Below, one piece after another: positions 1 through 13,305 of a stretch of DNA of 64,000 nucleotides. Both the position numbers and the translations under genes were made by a program. Below the pieces are notes generated by a model. It did not search any database. It had not been told where the DNA came from and was given only the letters and a program-made list of their open reading frames with translations. How positions within the stretch are numbered: position 1 is the first letter of the stretch; each line of letters begins with the position of its first letter. This stretch comes from Piromyces finnis (Eukaryota; Neocallimastigomycota; Neocallimastigomycetes; Neocallimastigales; Neocallimastigaceae), in contig MCFH01000008.1 in NCBI GenBank assembly GCA_002104945.1, positions 674,501 through 738,500 on the forward strand, given 5' to 3'.

Positions 1-1269
1 TAAATAATATATTATTGATATTAATAATAATTTATTCTTGCTTTATTTTTATTTTGTTTTATTGTTTTTTTATTTTTTTAATATTAAATTGATTAATCGT
101 TCAATTTGTTTTTCTTTTTCTTTTTTCTTTAAATGTATAATAAATATATAAATGCATTAAAATATTATATTTATTATATAATTTGTTAGTTAAAGGACTA
201 TAAAAGCACCTCTTTTATTATTGTTATTGTTGCTGTTTGATTTTAATTTTTTATTATGTATAAACAAAAAACAATTAAATTTTGAAAGAATAAAAATTGT
301 TATGTTGTATATCTATTTTTATTATTATTAAAGTATTCATTTTTTGATTAATTAATTTAATCAATTATATATTTTAATATATGAATGAACAATAAATGAT
401 TTAATGTTTAATAAATATAAAAAATTAATTTTTATTAAATTACTTTTATTGGTATAATAGTTCTAAAAGTAAATTTTGAAATAATAATCTTATAGTCTTA
501 TTTTTATCTCTTTTGCAATGATACTGATCCTATTTATACTATAATTATTATTCTACAATTTTATATAATTTCACTCTTTTTTTTGTCAAAATATATGAAT
601 CCTTCAAAAGGTTTACATATAACTATGTAAATATCTAAATATATTCTAACCATCTTTTCTTTCATAAAAGTTTTAATTATTTACATTATTTCTATTCAAT
701 TAAATTATAAATTTTATCACTTTGAAAATATAATTTCCAATTGTGTAATTAAATGTAATATTAAAAATTTCCGCATCATTTGTATTTTCTTAATTAATAA
801 AATTAATAAAGAAATTCACTTCTAAATCTTACAAACCACTTTGTTGATAATAATTTTTTTTTAAATTTTACATAAACTATTTTTATCTAATACATTTTTC
901 TTCTTTAAATTGAAATAATTTATTCTAATTAAATATCCTATTAAATTATTATATTTTAAATAACTTATTTAAAAGAAATTAAAGTTAAAATAATAAAAAT
1001 TCATCAAAGAATACATTTTTTATAAAAACTAATATATAATATTTCCCCTAAAATCATTAACGTCATAAATAGAATTCTAATGATACTCTTAAGTTTATCA
1101 TCCAGAAACAAAAAAAAAAATTCTATAAAAGAAATATTTAATAATTTAAATATTTTCTTAAAAATTTTACTATTTAAATATCAAAGAAGTATAATTTTAT
1201 TATTGAAAACCAATATTTTTTAATTAAATTTTTTATATGAAAGATTTTTAATTGAAAGAAATTATACTG
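1..1269. other. AT-rich intergenic DNA, no gene seen
   Basis: No open frame of useful length and no recognisable protein or RNA signal on either strand. The stretch is A/T homopolymers and short AT repeats. It leads into decayed LINE sequence at its right end. Confidence 0.6.
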
Positions 1270-1575
1270 AATCTGGCATATTGTTTCTAAAGTATTGACG
1301 CTTTCGATTGTTATTATAAACCTATTAAATATTGATAATTATTAGTTAGTAGCATATTTTTTTCATAATAATAAATATTTTAAGGTTCTATTATACTGAT
1401 TGATGTATTATAATGTCATAAAATATAATTTTTGTAAAATGTTTTGCATTGATAGTTAAAAAAAAAAAAAAAAAAAGGAAATATATTCGGTTACATTTTC
1501 TTTTAAAGCTCTTTTCCTAATTACTATTAAAATTTCTTTCCCCAAGAAGTAATTTAAATAATTAAATACATTAAT
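1270..1575 (-). mobile_element. Decayed LINE fragment (C-terminal coding part, same family as the element at 26384-28884)
   Basis: The stretch around 1285-1330 (tttctaaagtattgacgct) matches the LINE at about 26698-26720. The stretch around 1535-1570 (ctttccccaagaagtaattt) matches its FLLGG-coding segment near 26905-26930, in the same order and orientation. Between them are weaker matches and an 18-base A run at about 1459-1476. No frame survives. The call rests on by-eye alignment, so the outer limits are approximate. Confidence 0.6.
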
Positions 1576-1624
1576 ACAATATATAAATATATAAATTTTA
1601 TAATAAGGAATAAAATTTACTTTT

Positions 1625-2372
1625 TTATTTATTTAATTTGTAGTTTTACATTATATTAGGTGATAATACACATTGATATAATAAACATTAAATAAAATAT
1701 AAGTATTTAAAAATATAAATATAAATATAAATATAAATATAAAATAAAATAATTATTAAAGTTGCATAAAAATTCAATGAATACACCAGGGCAGTCAGGT
1801 GTAACTCTATCACTGGAAATTTTGGTAGTGCTTTCATAACCACATCAAATATGAATAATTCAGGTAATTCCTAAATTTAAGTGATAGAACGACGTGCATT
1901 AGGTGATTTGAATTAAGGAAATTTCTGTTAGTATATCTAAGAGCTTTATTTCCATTATTTAAGCTACTATTATTCCAATAATATTCCCTAATATCTTTAG
2001 TATTTTTAATATTTTTATTTTCTTAAGTATCTTATGTCGGGAACAAGATTCTTTGGCCCAAAAGTAATAAGACATGGGAGGAATAGATCGGACGAGATCT
2101 TTAATACTACAATTTGATTTTCTCTATTTAGCAAAGCATTTTACTCGTTGCGCAGCACAAATGCCTGAAAATGTCGTAATCTTCAAATCTCTTGTAAGAG
2201 TATACAGACTAATAAATGAATTTCGTTCAAAAACAAAATCATTGTTATTTAGACCTTCATTGTGAAAGCTGTATTGATTTGAAAGTTCTATTTTTGATAG
2301 AATCAAGTAATGGAACATAATTAGAGACTATACTTAAAATATAGGAATGAATGACTATATTTTTTAAACCAA
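1625..2372 (-). mobile_element. Decayed LINE 3' fragment with internal deletions
   Basis: Aligns by eye with the 3' part of the full-length LINE at 29090-30520. The first block, about 1640-1780, matches its 3' UTR and ORF end near 29100-29245. The second, about 1785-2265, matches 29880-30370, including the zinc-knuckle region and the Gly-Gly-Ile-Asp shadow frame. The third, about 2270-2372, matches about 30420-30520. Roughly 630 bp and 50 bp are missing between the blocks. Several stops and indels break the reading frame. Orientation is minus, like all other LINE pieces here. Confidence 0.8.
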
Positions 2373-3103
2373 TAGGAACATAATTATTATTTTAAACTTT
2401 GAATATTAACATTATTATTTGAAATACTTGTATACTTAATATTTTTTTAACAGCAAATACTTTTATTCTTATAATAAAAAATATAAATATTTACTTTTTA
2501 TAATTTTTCTACTACAAAATCCTTTTAAAATAATACATATTTAAACCTTCAATTATAAAATACAAAATAAATATTTTAACTTAAAACCAACCAACATTAT
2601 TAAATAATTTCCTGTCTCTTGCTTTTTATTTTTATACACCTTATACTAAAACAATTTTTAAAGCAAACTAATAATTTATTAAAATTATATTATAAAAATA
2701 AATATAAATAAAATTGGAATACTGACAAATCTTTTTAATCATTTCAATTGAATTAATTTAATTATATATTAATATTCTTCTTTCCTTCGAATATTAAACT
2801 ACATCATAATGTGCTTTTGTTTATTTGTTCTTACATATCTACATAATTCTACTTCTATTTAAAAAATTATCCACAATAAGTTTTTGATAAAATTTGACAC
2901 TATTAACATAAAACTGATTCTTCATTTTAAATCAACTGTTTTTTTTTCATCAATCAATTTTCAAGTACCCGAAAATTGATATTTTTATTATATATTTCAT
3001 TTTTAACAATTTAATTCTTAATAAAAATGATTTACTATAGTAATTAATTATTAAAATAATAAAATAAAATTAGAATTTTAAAAACATAATATTTTATTAT
3101 TAA
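2373..3103. other. Intergenic region downstream of RPL26, no gene seen
   Basis: AT-rich, without a coding signal. I searched it on the minus strand for a final RPL26 exon, because a good splice donor overlaps the end of the last RPL26 exon. I found no convincing acceptor followed by a conserved tail. Confidence 0.5.
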
Positions 3104-3786
3104 TTATATTGTACTTACTTGCTTGTTGGCAGCCTTACGTTCTAAGAGATCCTTTCTGTCCTTATCCATCTTTAACTTGGTGATCATAACCTTAGATGGG
3201 TGGATTGGGATTGGGACGGCAGCACCGTTGGTCTTTTCCTTGGTGACACGTTCAATGTGAATAATCCACTTCTTACGGTAGACAGTGACAACCTTTCCTT
3301 CACGACCCTTGAAGGCACCACGAACGATGGTAACTTCATCATCCTTACGGATTGGCATGGAACGAACCTTTATAATAAAAAAATATTTAATTAATTTTTG
3401 AATTTAATTTTCAACTATGCTTAAATATAAAACTTACATGGTGCTTTTCTCTTAATTCCTTGGAGAGGGAAGCGCTCATGATCTTACGGCGAATAGAAGA
3501 TGGAGCAGAGAAGTGAGCCTTACGGGACTTACTGCGTGAAGAAGAAACTATTTATTCATTAATAATATATTGTGCATAATTAGTAATAAGCATAATGATA
3601 ATACATTGTACAGTAAATAATAAACAAAGTTCATTTCAACATAATAACACACATATTTCGTAATTATTTTTAAACATACATTAACATAACACAAAAACTA
3701 TATTAAAACATTTGTAAAAACATTCATAAATATAAAAAAAAGTAATCATTCATTCATCAATCTTTACCGTCGTTAGAGAACTTCAT
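3104..3786 (-). CDS. RPL26: 60S ribosomal protein L26 (uL24), three exons
   Basis: Structural protein of the large cytosolic ribosomal subunit, at the nascent-chain exit tunnel. Exons read on the minus strand are 3768-3786, 3438-3547 and 3104-3367. The joined protein is about 130 residues, near the usual size. The 19-nt first exon gives MKFSND. Exon 2 gives the conserved basic [18 protein letters not shown] stretch and [11 protein letters not shown]. Exon 3 holds the KOW motif ([19 protein letters not shown]) and the [14 protein letters not shown] segment. All junctions are gt...ag and in phase. GC content is visibly higher than in neighbours, as expected of a highly expressed gene. The end is uncertain: the frame runs to a stop as NKQVSTI, but those last codons coincide with a perfect gtaagt donor at 3104-3116, so a short final exon may exist downstream. 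Confidence 0.95.
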
Positions 3787-3799
3787 TTTTATCGAACAA

Positions 3800-5891
3800 A
3801 ATTAAATATATCGTCCTAGCAGTGTAAAAGGAGGAAAAAAGGAATTCACAAAAGGTAATTCAACTTTAACAGTATTCAGTAACAATATTTTTTGACCAAT
3901 AATGATTGATTATAAATTAGTATGATTGGATATTCGAAGCCCATATATTATAAGTATAATATTTTTATATATAATTTTATATATTAAATTTTTTAAAATT
4001 TTAAATAAAATTTTATAAATTATATAAGTTAACCCTTTGGATATATTAAATAACCAGAAAGAAAATATTAAATTATGAACTTTAATTCTAAAAATTACTA
4101 TAAAAGAGAAAATTTTTACTTCACAAAATTTATTGTTTAATATTTTTAAAATAAAAATATAATGTGTTAACTTTAAGTTAATTATATTATTTTGTTAGGT
4201 GTTAGAAATGGTTTTGATAATTAATATAATTAATATATATTATTTTAATAAAAGATATTTAACAATATTAGAATAAAATAAAATAATTATGTTTTTTTCA
4301 TATATATGTAAAACTTTTAAGTATTTTTTAATTCATTATATTATATATTATATATTATTGAAGATAAATATTATCTATACTTAATATTTTTACCTACAAT
4401 TTATGTTATTTAATAATTAAATAAAAATTACACATTGTTATTATAAATTACAATTAATCATCTCTTTTATATATATATCTACGTGTTAATGAATATAATT
4501 ACTTTATTCATTAACACTAGTTATTCATTATTCAATATATTTACATTTTGTAATAAAAAAAATTTTAAGCCATTAAATAAAAATAGCTTTATGATATATT
4601 TATAAATTAAAGCATTTTAACTGAATTTGTTCTTGCTTTTCATAAACTTTAATTTTAATAAAGAATTTGAAAATAAAACAATATGAAAATAATGTATGAA
4701 AAATTAATTTTAAAATATCAAAATATCAAAGTATATATTATTAATTTACTTTTATAAAATAAAATACTAACTGAAAAATAGTTTTAATTAAATAATATTG
4801 ATGATAATAAATAATAATAATAATAATTAATATAGTGTGTGTTTTCATTCTCAATGAAATAATACTTAATAAAAATAAAAAAAAAAATACTTTTTCTTCA
4901 TTTTATACATCTAATATTTAATCATATGAGTTACACTTAAAATATTTGTTTTGTTTTCAAAAGGTAAAACAAAATCTAAATTAAAATTTCCTTTTTTGTA
5001 AATATATGCATTTTATTTAAATACAAAAATTAGCATGAAAATAGAATAATTATAAAAATACTATAATATATTTATTATTATAAACATCCAAATAATCATA
5101 TAGGGGTTTAATAAATAAAATTAAAACCTTTTTAATTATATAAATAACTATTTAGTTTGAACCACAACAATCATAAGTCGATAAAATAACTAATATATGG
5201 ATAATTTATATTAATACTAATATATATAAATTAAAATTTGTATTGTACAATGCTAAATTAAAAATAGTATTTATTAAACTTTAATTATATTTGTATAGTA
5301 TATTATTATACCATACAATAATTTATATAATATTAAAATATAAATGACTATATAATAGAAAATATTAATATATATATTAAATGGCTTTATTATAATGAAA
5401 ATACTATAAATATAGTAAAATAACAATATTTTTTTTAAAAATAAAAGTGAAAAAAGATAAATTGAAATATTTTGAAATCAATAAAATTTAAAAGAAAGTA
5501 ATAATAATATAAAAAAAATAAAAAAAATAAAAAAATCATTTTTCACTTTTAATCAATAAAATTATTTATTTATTTAAAAAATAAGTAAAAAAAAAATTGA
5601 TAAATTATCTTGTAAATAATTTACAAAATTTCATATGCAAAATAAATAGGAATGATAATTAAATTTGGCTTTTAAAATTTACACCATGTTTTGTTTTGTT
5701 TTGTTTTTTAATATTAGAAATAATATTAAAACTATGAAATTATATAAATAAACATGTTTATTTTATCGTAATACATTAAATATATAATTTTTAATATGAA
5801 TTTTTAATTTTTTATATAATCATAAAAATTTCAAAATAATATTCACTAAGCCATAACTAGAAAAATAAAATAAAAATAAAGATTAAAAAAA
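3800..5891. other. Intergenic region between divergent RPL26 and SEC17
   Basis: About 2.1 kb of very AT-rich sequence with no coding frame, repeat family or RNA gene that I recognise. It must contain the promoters of the flanking divergent genes, but no defined element stands out. Confidence 0.5.
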
Positions 5892-6884
5892 ATGATTACA
5901 AATTACAATGCCCAAACAGCTGAAGAACATATAAAATCAGCTGAGAAATTAAAAAATAGTTGGTTTTATAGAAAGTAAGTATTCTTATAAATGGTATAAA
6001 GGGTTAATGTTTAAAAAAAATCTAATTTTTATAGAATGTAATATTGAATGTTTTTTATTTTTATAAAATAAAATTCAATTACAATTCTAAGTACAAAAAT
6101 TATGAAAGCTGGAGAGTTATACAAAAAAGCTGGTCTTATTTATAAACTTTCGAAAAAATGGATGGAAGCAGGCGATGCTTATTTCCAAGCAGCAAATTGT
6201 TTTAATAAACGAAATCCTATAGAAGCTATAACACTCTATATAGATTCTTCAAATTGTTATAGAGACTATAGTTCAAATGATGCTATTTATGCTTTACATA
6301 ATGCTATTGAATTATGTAAAGAAAACGGAAGATTTAGAACAGCAGCAAAACACCAAATAACTATAGGTGAAATATATGAATCAAATCTAAATGATATTCA
6401 AAATGCAATAAAATCTTATGAATTAGCAGTAGAATTGTTAAATAATGAAATGGATGAAACTAAACAATTGGAATGTTATATAAAATTAGGAGTTTTTTAT
6501 AGTGAATTAGAACAATACGAAAAAGCAATAGATATATTTTTAAAAGTTGCGAATATATCGAAAAAATTAAATAAGTCATGGTATCCTACGGACAAATATA
6601 TTTTAAATGCTGGACTTTGTCAACTAATACAAAACTTAAAAAATGATATACTTCCCAATAAACTTAAAAATATATTAAGATTTTGTCTAAAATTTAATGA
6701 AAATTTCAAGAATAGTAAAGAATATACATTTTTAAAAAAATTAATATTTTCAATTGAAAAAAAAGATCCAGAAAATTTTGTTCAAATACTTCAAGAATAT
6801 GATAAATATACACCATTTGAAACATGGAAATTAAAGCTATTACTTCAAATAAAACAATTTATAAGCATGAAAATAATTTGTTAG
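5892..6884 (+). CDS. SEC17: Alpha-SNAP (Sec17) SNARE disassembly adaptor
   Basis: Adaptor that binds SNARE bundles and recruits and stimulates the NSF/Sec18 ATPase to recycle them after membrane fusion. Exon 1 is 5892-5974 and exon 2 is 6092-6884. The gtaagt...ctaag junction is in phase and gives 291 residues, the family norm. The sequence follows alpha-SNAP along its length: an N-terminal amphipathic part, then TPR-like helical repeats (AGDAYFQAANCF, GRFRTAAKHQITIGEIYE, EQYEKAIDIFLKVA), then the PFETWKLKLLLQIKQF helix. It is alpha/beta-type rather than gamma-SNAP. The C-terminus is odd: it ends SMKIIC, whereas family members usually end in an acidic stretch plus a penultimate Leu that stimulates NSF. 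Neighbours are unrelated. Confidence 0.92.
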
Positions 6885-7396
6885 ATTTCTCATTAACAAT
6901 AATTAAATATAAAAAAAAATAATAATGTTAATTATACATAATACCATATAATACATATATAATATAATTTTAATTTAAATAATATAAGCAAAAAAAAAAA
7001 AAAAAAATGTTAATATATCAACATTCATTAATATAAATTCATAAAATCTTATATAATACCACATTATACATTAATATTAATCAATTGTAAATAATAATAT
7101 TCTTTAATATTATAAAAGCATATTACTTTTAATACATTAACTTTTTTTTAAAAAAGTATTAATATTATTACTTTTTATTGTAATTAAATACCATATGTTA
7201 TAAAAATTTTTTTCTAGTATTTTATATATATTTATAATATATTTATGTTATTATTTTTTATTAATGCTGCAAATATATTATAAATATATATGTTATTTTT
7301 TATTAATGCTGTAAATAAATGATAAATGATAAAAAACATAAATTATTTATTATATTTCACGTGTAATAGAATAAAATATTTAATATTTAATATAAT
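6885..7396. other. Intergenic region downstream of SEC17
   Basis: AT-rich with an A tract near 6990. No gene or RNA feature is seen before the SINE. Confidence 0.5.
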
Positions 7397-7409
7397 ATCA
7401 TAAAGCACT

Positions 7410-7941
7410 GTCGTTCCAGTTTTTATCCTGGTTGTTAAGGCGTTTCCTTAGCATACATAAGGCTTCTGGTTCGACCCCGCAGATGTCAGTGCCTGTGGAT
7501 TTTCCCACTGGGTTTGCCATGGGTTGGGTTATGATATTCAGGTAAGTATAAATGAACTTTCTAATTTACTACTATGATAATAACACTCGTCTAGCCGGCC
7601 TGAGAGGGTCTAGTGTACATGGTACATTCCAAATTAGAACTTAATAAGTGGTGACTTAGGCTATGCCAAAAACACATAATATTCCTTAATCAATTTAAGT
7701 GTAAACATTAGGGGGCGGTTGACACGTGATCAAATTGACTATAAGAGGCTTAGCATTGTAGTTGTGAAATATCGTACAACGACATGCATCTAATGTACAT
7801 GGATTAAGTGAGCGTCGAAGCTGAAGAAACAGTATGACAGACCAGGAGGGTCACAACCACCTAGCAATAGGAATGAGCCAACGTTTCTCTAAGAACCACC
7901 ATTGGAGCTAACTCTGATCGATGGGAGAAATGCACTCGGAA

Positions 7942-7989
<48 letters not shown>
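7410..7989 (+). mobile_element. SINE retroposon, copy 1 (535-bp body plus 45-base poly(A))
   Basis: Non-autonomous retroposon. The body is 7410-7944, followed by poly(A) 7945-7989. A 13-bp target-site duplication, atcataaagcact, flanks it at 7397-7409 and 7989-8001. The head is tRNA-like: an A-box-like element at 7429-7440 (tggttgttaagg), a possible anticodon stem-loop with 5-bp CCTTA/TAAGG arms and a 7-base loop, and a good RNA polymerase III B box at 7468-7478 (ggttcgacccc). The body is much less AT-rich than its surroundings and has no long ORF. A second copy at 36776-37310 has the same 535-bp body with a single base difference, so transposition was recent. Positions 7810-7850 match the coding end of the LINE at 26384-28884. 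Confidence 0.92.
7429..7478 (+). promoter_or_regulatory. Predicted internal RNA polymerase III promoter (A and B boxes) of SINE copy 1
   Basis: A-box-like tggttgttaagg at 7429-7440 and B box ggttcgacccc at 7468-7478. The B box fits the GWTCRANNC consensus fully. The spacing is as in tRNA genes. The A box resembles the D arm of tRNA-Ser/Leu, so derivation from such a tRNA is an inference. Confidence 0.6.
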
Positions 7990-7994
<5 letters not shown>

Positions 7995-8135
7995 AAGCAC
8001 TAATTTTTCTACTTTTTTTTTTTTGTACAATTTAAAATTTAATTTTTTTAATTTATAAAAGTTTGAAATAATATCAAAGTTAATACTAAATATAAAAGAA
8101 GAAAAAGTTATAAATAGTTATTAAATAAGTGAATA

Positions 8136-9651
<1,516 letters not shown>

Positions 9652-10297
9652 ATAAAAATATATTAAAATTATAATATCATAATATCTATTAATCAACAGA
9701 ATTTGATATAACATAGTTGAACTATCACATAGCTACACATTATTTAGTCACTATTATATAAATTTGTAATATTGAATATTCATAATATAATTCTTGTTTC
9801 AAAAGTTTATAGAAATAAGTTATTGTGTATTTTTTTGTTAATATATAAAAATTTAATACAAAAATCTTTATTTACATACATACATTTATTATAAAAATAT
9901 ATTTAACCGTATATTACTTTATTGTTATAATTAATTAATTTAATACTTTTTTTTTTATAATGGCGTTTTTCATTGAAAATATAATATTGAAATAAAAGTC
10001 ATAAAATATTTAATTAATAATTTTTACATTTTATATATATCCATTTATTTATATTTCTTCATCCTCATTAATTATATTAATTTTATAAGTATATTTTATT
10101 TTAATCAAAATAATAATTTAAATATTAATACATAATTAAAATAATTTTTGAATTAAATTGAATTTTTTTTGTAAATAACTTAACCCTAAATTTTATAATG
10201 TTAAGGGTTAGAAAATTATTATTTAAATAAATTATAAAAGGTTTATTTTAAAGAGTAAATACATATTTATACATATTTATTATTATTATTATTATTA

Positions 10298-10335
<38 letters not shown>

Positions 10336-11163
10336 GTTATTATTGTTATTGTTATTATTATTACACTAAATATATATATTTTAAGTACTTATTTTATTAA
10401 TTAGTATTAAAATAAATGTTTTCTTTTTTAATACACCAAATGTTTAATTACACTTGTTCAATTTTATTTATAATTAAATATATTTAATTATAAATTAGAA
10501 AAAAAAAAATTAATAAAAGCATTTTTAAATTCATTATAGTAAAAAAAAAAGAAAAGAAAAAAAAAGAAAAATCATTACAATTATATTTAATCGTTTTATA
10601 AAAATATAGAAAATATATATATATTAGATAATAAATTTAAATGTCATTGTTTTTATTTATTAATATTAATATTTAATATAATTTTTAGAGTATTTTTTAT
10701 TTTCTTTTTCGTTTTTTTATTATAATTACTTTATTATGTAAAATTAAATTTAAATATAGCTTTTTAAATATTCTATATATATCTATTTTAACTTTCGAAT
10801 AAGATAAAGAAAATAAAAAATAAAATGTAGCAAAGATAAAGATAATTAATATTTTCTATAACATTATAAAAAGAAAAGATATAAATTGTTTGTTATATCT
10901 TATTATTTTTTTTTTTTATAAAATTATCATTTCTTTTTATTTTTTTTTTATAAAGTTTATATATAACTACTTTATTTTCTTTTTTAGAAGCTTTAAATTG
11001 TTTATATTATTATTATTATTATTTTTTCTTTATTAGTATTACTTAAACTTAATTTAGGTAAAATATTTGCTTTCCTTTTTTTCACTATCATAAATATAGA
11101 GGACAATTAATGAAAATTACATATTTCTAAAATATAGAAAAAAGGAAATGATACTTGATAATA
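9652..11163. other. Intergenic region between convergent CWC24 and makorin-like genes
   Basis: No gene is seen. It includes an (ATT)n-rich microsatellite with some GTT units at about 10279-10364 and several T tracts. Confidence 0.55.
10279..10364. repeat. (TTA)n microsatellite with GTT interruptions
   Basis: About 28 tandem trinucleotide units, mostly att, interspersed with gtt, in intergenic DNA. Confidence 0.85.
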
Positions 11164-12922
11164 TCAAAAAGATGGATGATAAGATGAAGACTCAACAGAC
11201 ACAATAACTTCTGGTGTATTGCTGTGATTATTATTAACATTATTATTATGACGAATACGAAGAACAGTTTCAGGTTCTCTGAAAGCTCTTCCTCCTTCTG
11301 ATATTAAAATAATTTGACTTAGTGTTCTCAATAATATTTGAATATCATGATCGTTAAAAGATGATGATTCAATAATTTCACGAATTTGTCTGAAAAAGAA
11401 ATAATAATAAAGAAATAAAATGTATTAATTGTATTAATATTATTTATCTATTTTAAATATTTAAAAAGATATAATATATTAGGCATTTTCGTTGCTATAA
11501 TACCTTAATACTTCAGAATTCCACCATTCCTCACTTTGACTGATATAATAAATATTTGTATTTTGGGAATTTCTATATTCCAATTGTATATGTGGTGGTC
11601 CAAGAAGAGCTCTTTCTCCATTTGGTAATATATGTCCATAAAAACCTTTATATGAAAAGTATATTATAAAAAATTAGTATTCTATTTATAATTTATATAA
11701 CTTCTATTATTAGCTGTTTATTATAATCATTATCATCACTAATATTATTATATATTTTTTTAAAACATTATAAAAATTTACATTCATCGCCGAATGGACA
11801 AAATTGCTGTTCAGGATATTTGTAATATTTACATGGAATTTTTATTCTTGATTTTCTATACTCAGATATAATTAAGTTTTTTTCTTCTTCATTTTTTGGA
11901 AATATACTTGATGGTATTATATAAAATGAAATCTTTTTTTTTTTTTTTATAAAAAATTTACCAATATATTAATAATAAATATTAATATTTATTTATTTAT
12001 TTTATTTTTATTTTCTATAATTATTATTAATTATCATGTTACTTTTCTACATAATGGACATGATTTTGCAGCCAAAGAGTTTAAAGAAGTTGATCTCCAT
12101 TTTTTAATACAGTTATAACAAAAAATATGATTACAATTGGCTTGATATTTATTAATTATCATATAATAAAAAAATATATAATAAGTTTTTATATTTTTTA
12201 AGTATTATTTATTATGATATTTAAGTTATTATATACCTAATAAACCAAAAATATTATCAGTAAATGGTATTTTATTATAACAAATTCCACATTCAACTAC
12301 TTGAAACTGACTATTGGGTAGATTTTCAAAATTTTTTGAATCCTCTAAGTTTGATACTAAAGATGAATTTTTAAGTACATTATTTATTATTCCTTTTTTA
12401 TTTTCATTAAAAATAATAGTATCTTTACAATATTCACATAGTTTATTATGTTCTAATTATTAAAAATTATATAATTGTTAATTATAAATTTTACATATTA
12501 TTTAAATCATTAAATAAAAATAAAATATGTTAAATATATATAAAGGCATTGTCACTATTTTTTTTTTTAATAAATATACTACTAATTTAAACACTTTAAA
12601 CTTGTTATATAAATTACTAAATCTCATTAATATATTATTGTTTGAAACTATTATTATTATTATTTTATTATTATTATAATTATTTTTATAACTTATATAT
12701 TAAATAATTTATTACTATTATAATTAAAATACATTCCAATGTTAATATATTACCAGTAATTTGACTCTTAATGGGCATTAAGGGACTAAAAACATTTTTG
12801 TTGCATTTTTCACATTTTATACCATGAGTAAACTGGCATTCTTTACCATATTTACATTTATTAAATATATTGAAATAACATAGTTTATATTTCTTGGCAT
12901 ATAAATATACTTTGTTTTCCAT
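11164..12922 (-). CDS. Makorin-like E3 ubiquitin ligase (CCCH-RING-CCCH)
   Basis: Probable RNA-binding ubiquitin ligase. It reads on the minus strand from ATG 12920-12922 to TGA 11164-11166 in six exons, approximately 12754-12922, 12263-12456, 12049-12160, 11790-11920, 11505-11652 and 11166-11394. Exon 1 encodes a CCCH finger (C-x7-C-x5-C-x3-H), then CEKCNKN. Exon 2 holds more Cys pairs (HNKLCEYCKD) and the first half of a RING (CGICYNKIPF). Exon 3 completes the RING (CNHIFCYNCIKKWR...CPLC). The junction of exons 4 and 5 makes a second CCCH finger (CKYYKYPEQQFCPFGDEC, then FYGH), split by an intron inside its third Cys codon. This finger order is typical of makorins. The tail is Asn/Ser-rich. 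It lacks the multiple N-terminal fingers of vertebrate makorins, so MKRN orthology is likely but not certain. The middle exon limits are approximate. Confidence 0.8.
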
Positions 12923-13263
12923 CTCTATATTCCACTTGATATATTATGGCTTATATATTAAAAAAAAATATTCTTATTATTGTAATGTCAGTATCTATTT
13001 CTACAATATATTTGATTTTGTTCTTTTTGAGACGCAGATTAAGAAGATAAAGATTCCGTATATATCTTGTAAACTATTGTTTTAGGTGATGAATAATAGT
13101 TTCTATGAATAAGAATATATATATTATATTTTATTAACAACAATAATAAAAATACCTTTTTTAATATTTACTTTTATTTTTTATCAAGATATCTCTCAAA
13201 TTGATATATTTTAATTTTAATACTATATTTTTTTATTCATTTTTTTATTATATATAATATGAT

Positions 13264-13266
<3 letters not shown>

Positions 13267-13301
<35 letters not shown>
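13267..13301. repeat. 35-base poly(T) tract
   Basis: Uninterrupted T run of the length seen for young retroposon poly(A) tails read on the minus strand. The sequence to its right does not match any element in the window, so its origin is unknown. Confidence 0.7.

Positions 13302-13305
<4 letters not shown>

Noticed and set aside
7410..7480. Functional tRNA gene at the SINE head
   Set aside because: Acceptor and T stems pair poorly, position 33 of the anticodon-like loop is not T, and the sequence continues into a 535-bp repeat with poly(A) and duplication. It is a tRNA-derived head, not a tRNA gene.
10140..10215. Telomere-like ttaagggtta and aaccctaa pieces
   Set aside because: Single short occurrences within AT-rich DNA, not a tandem array.
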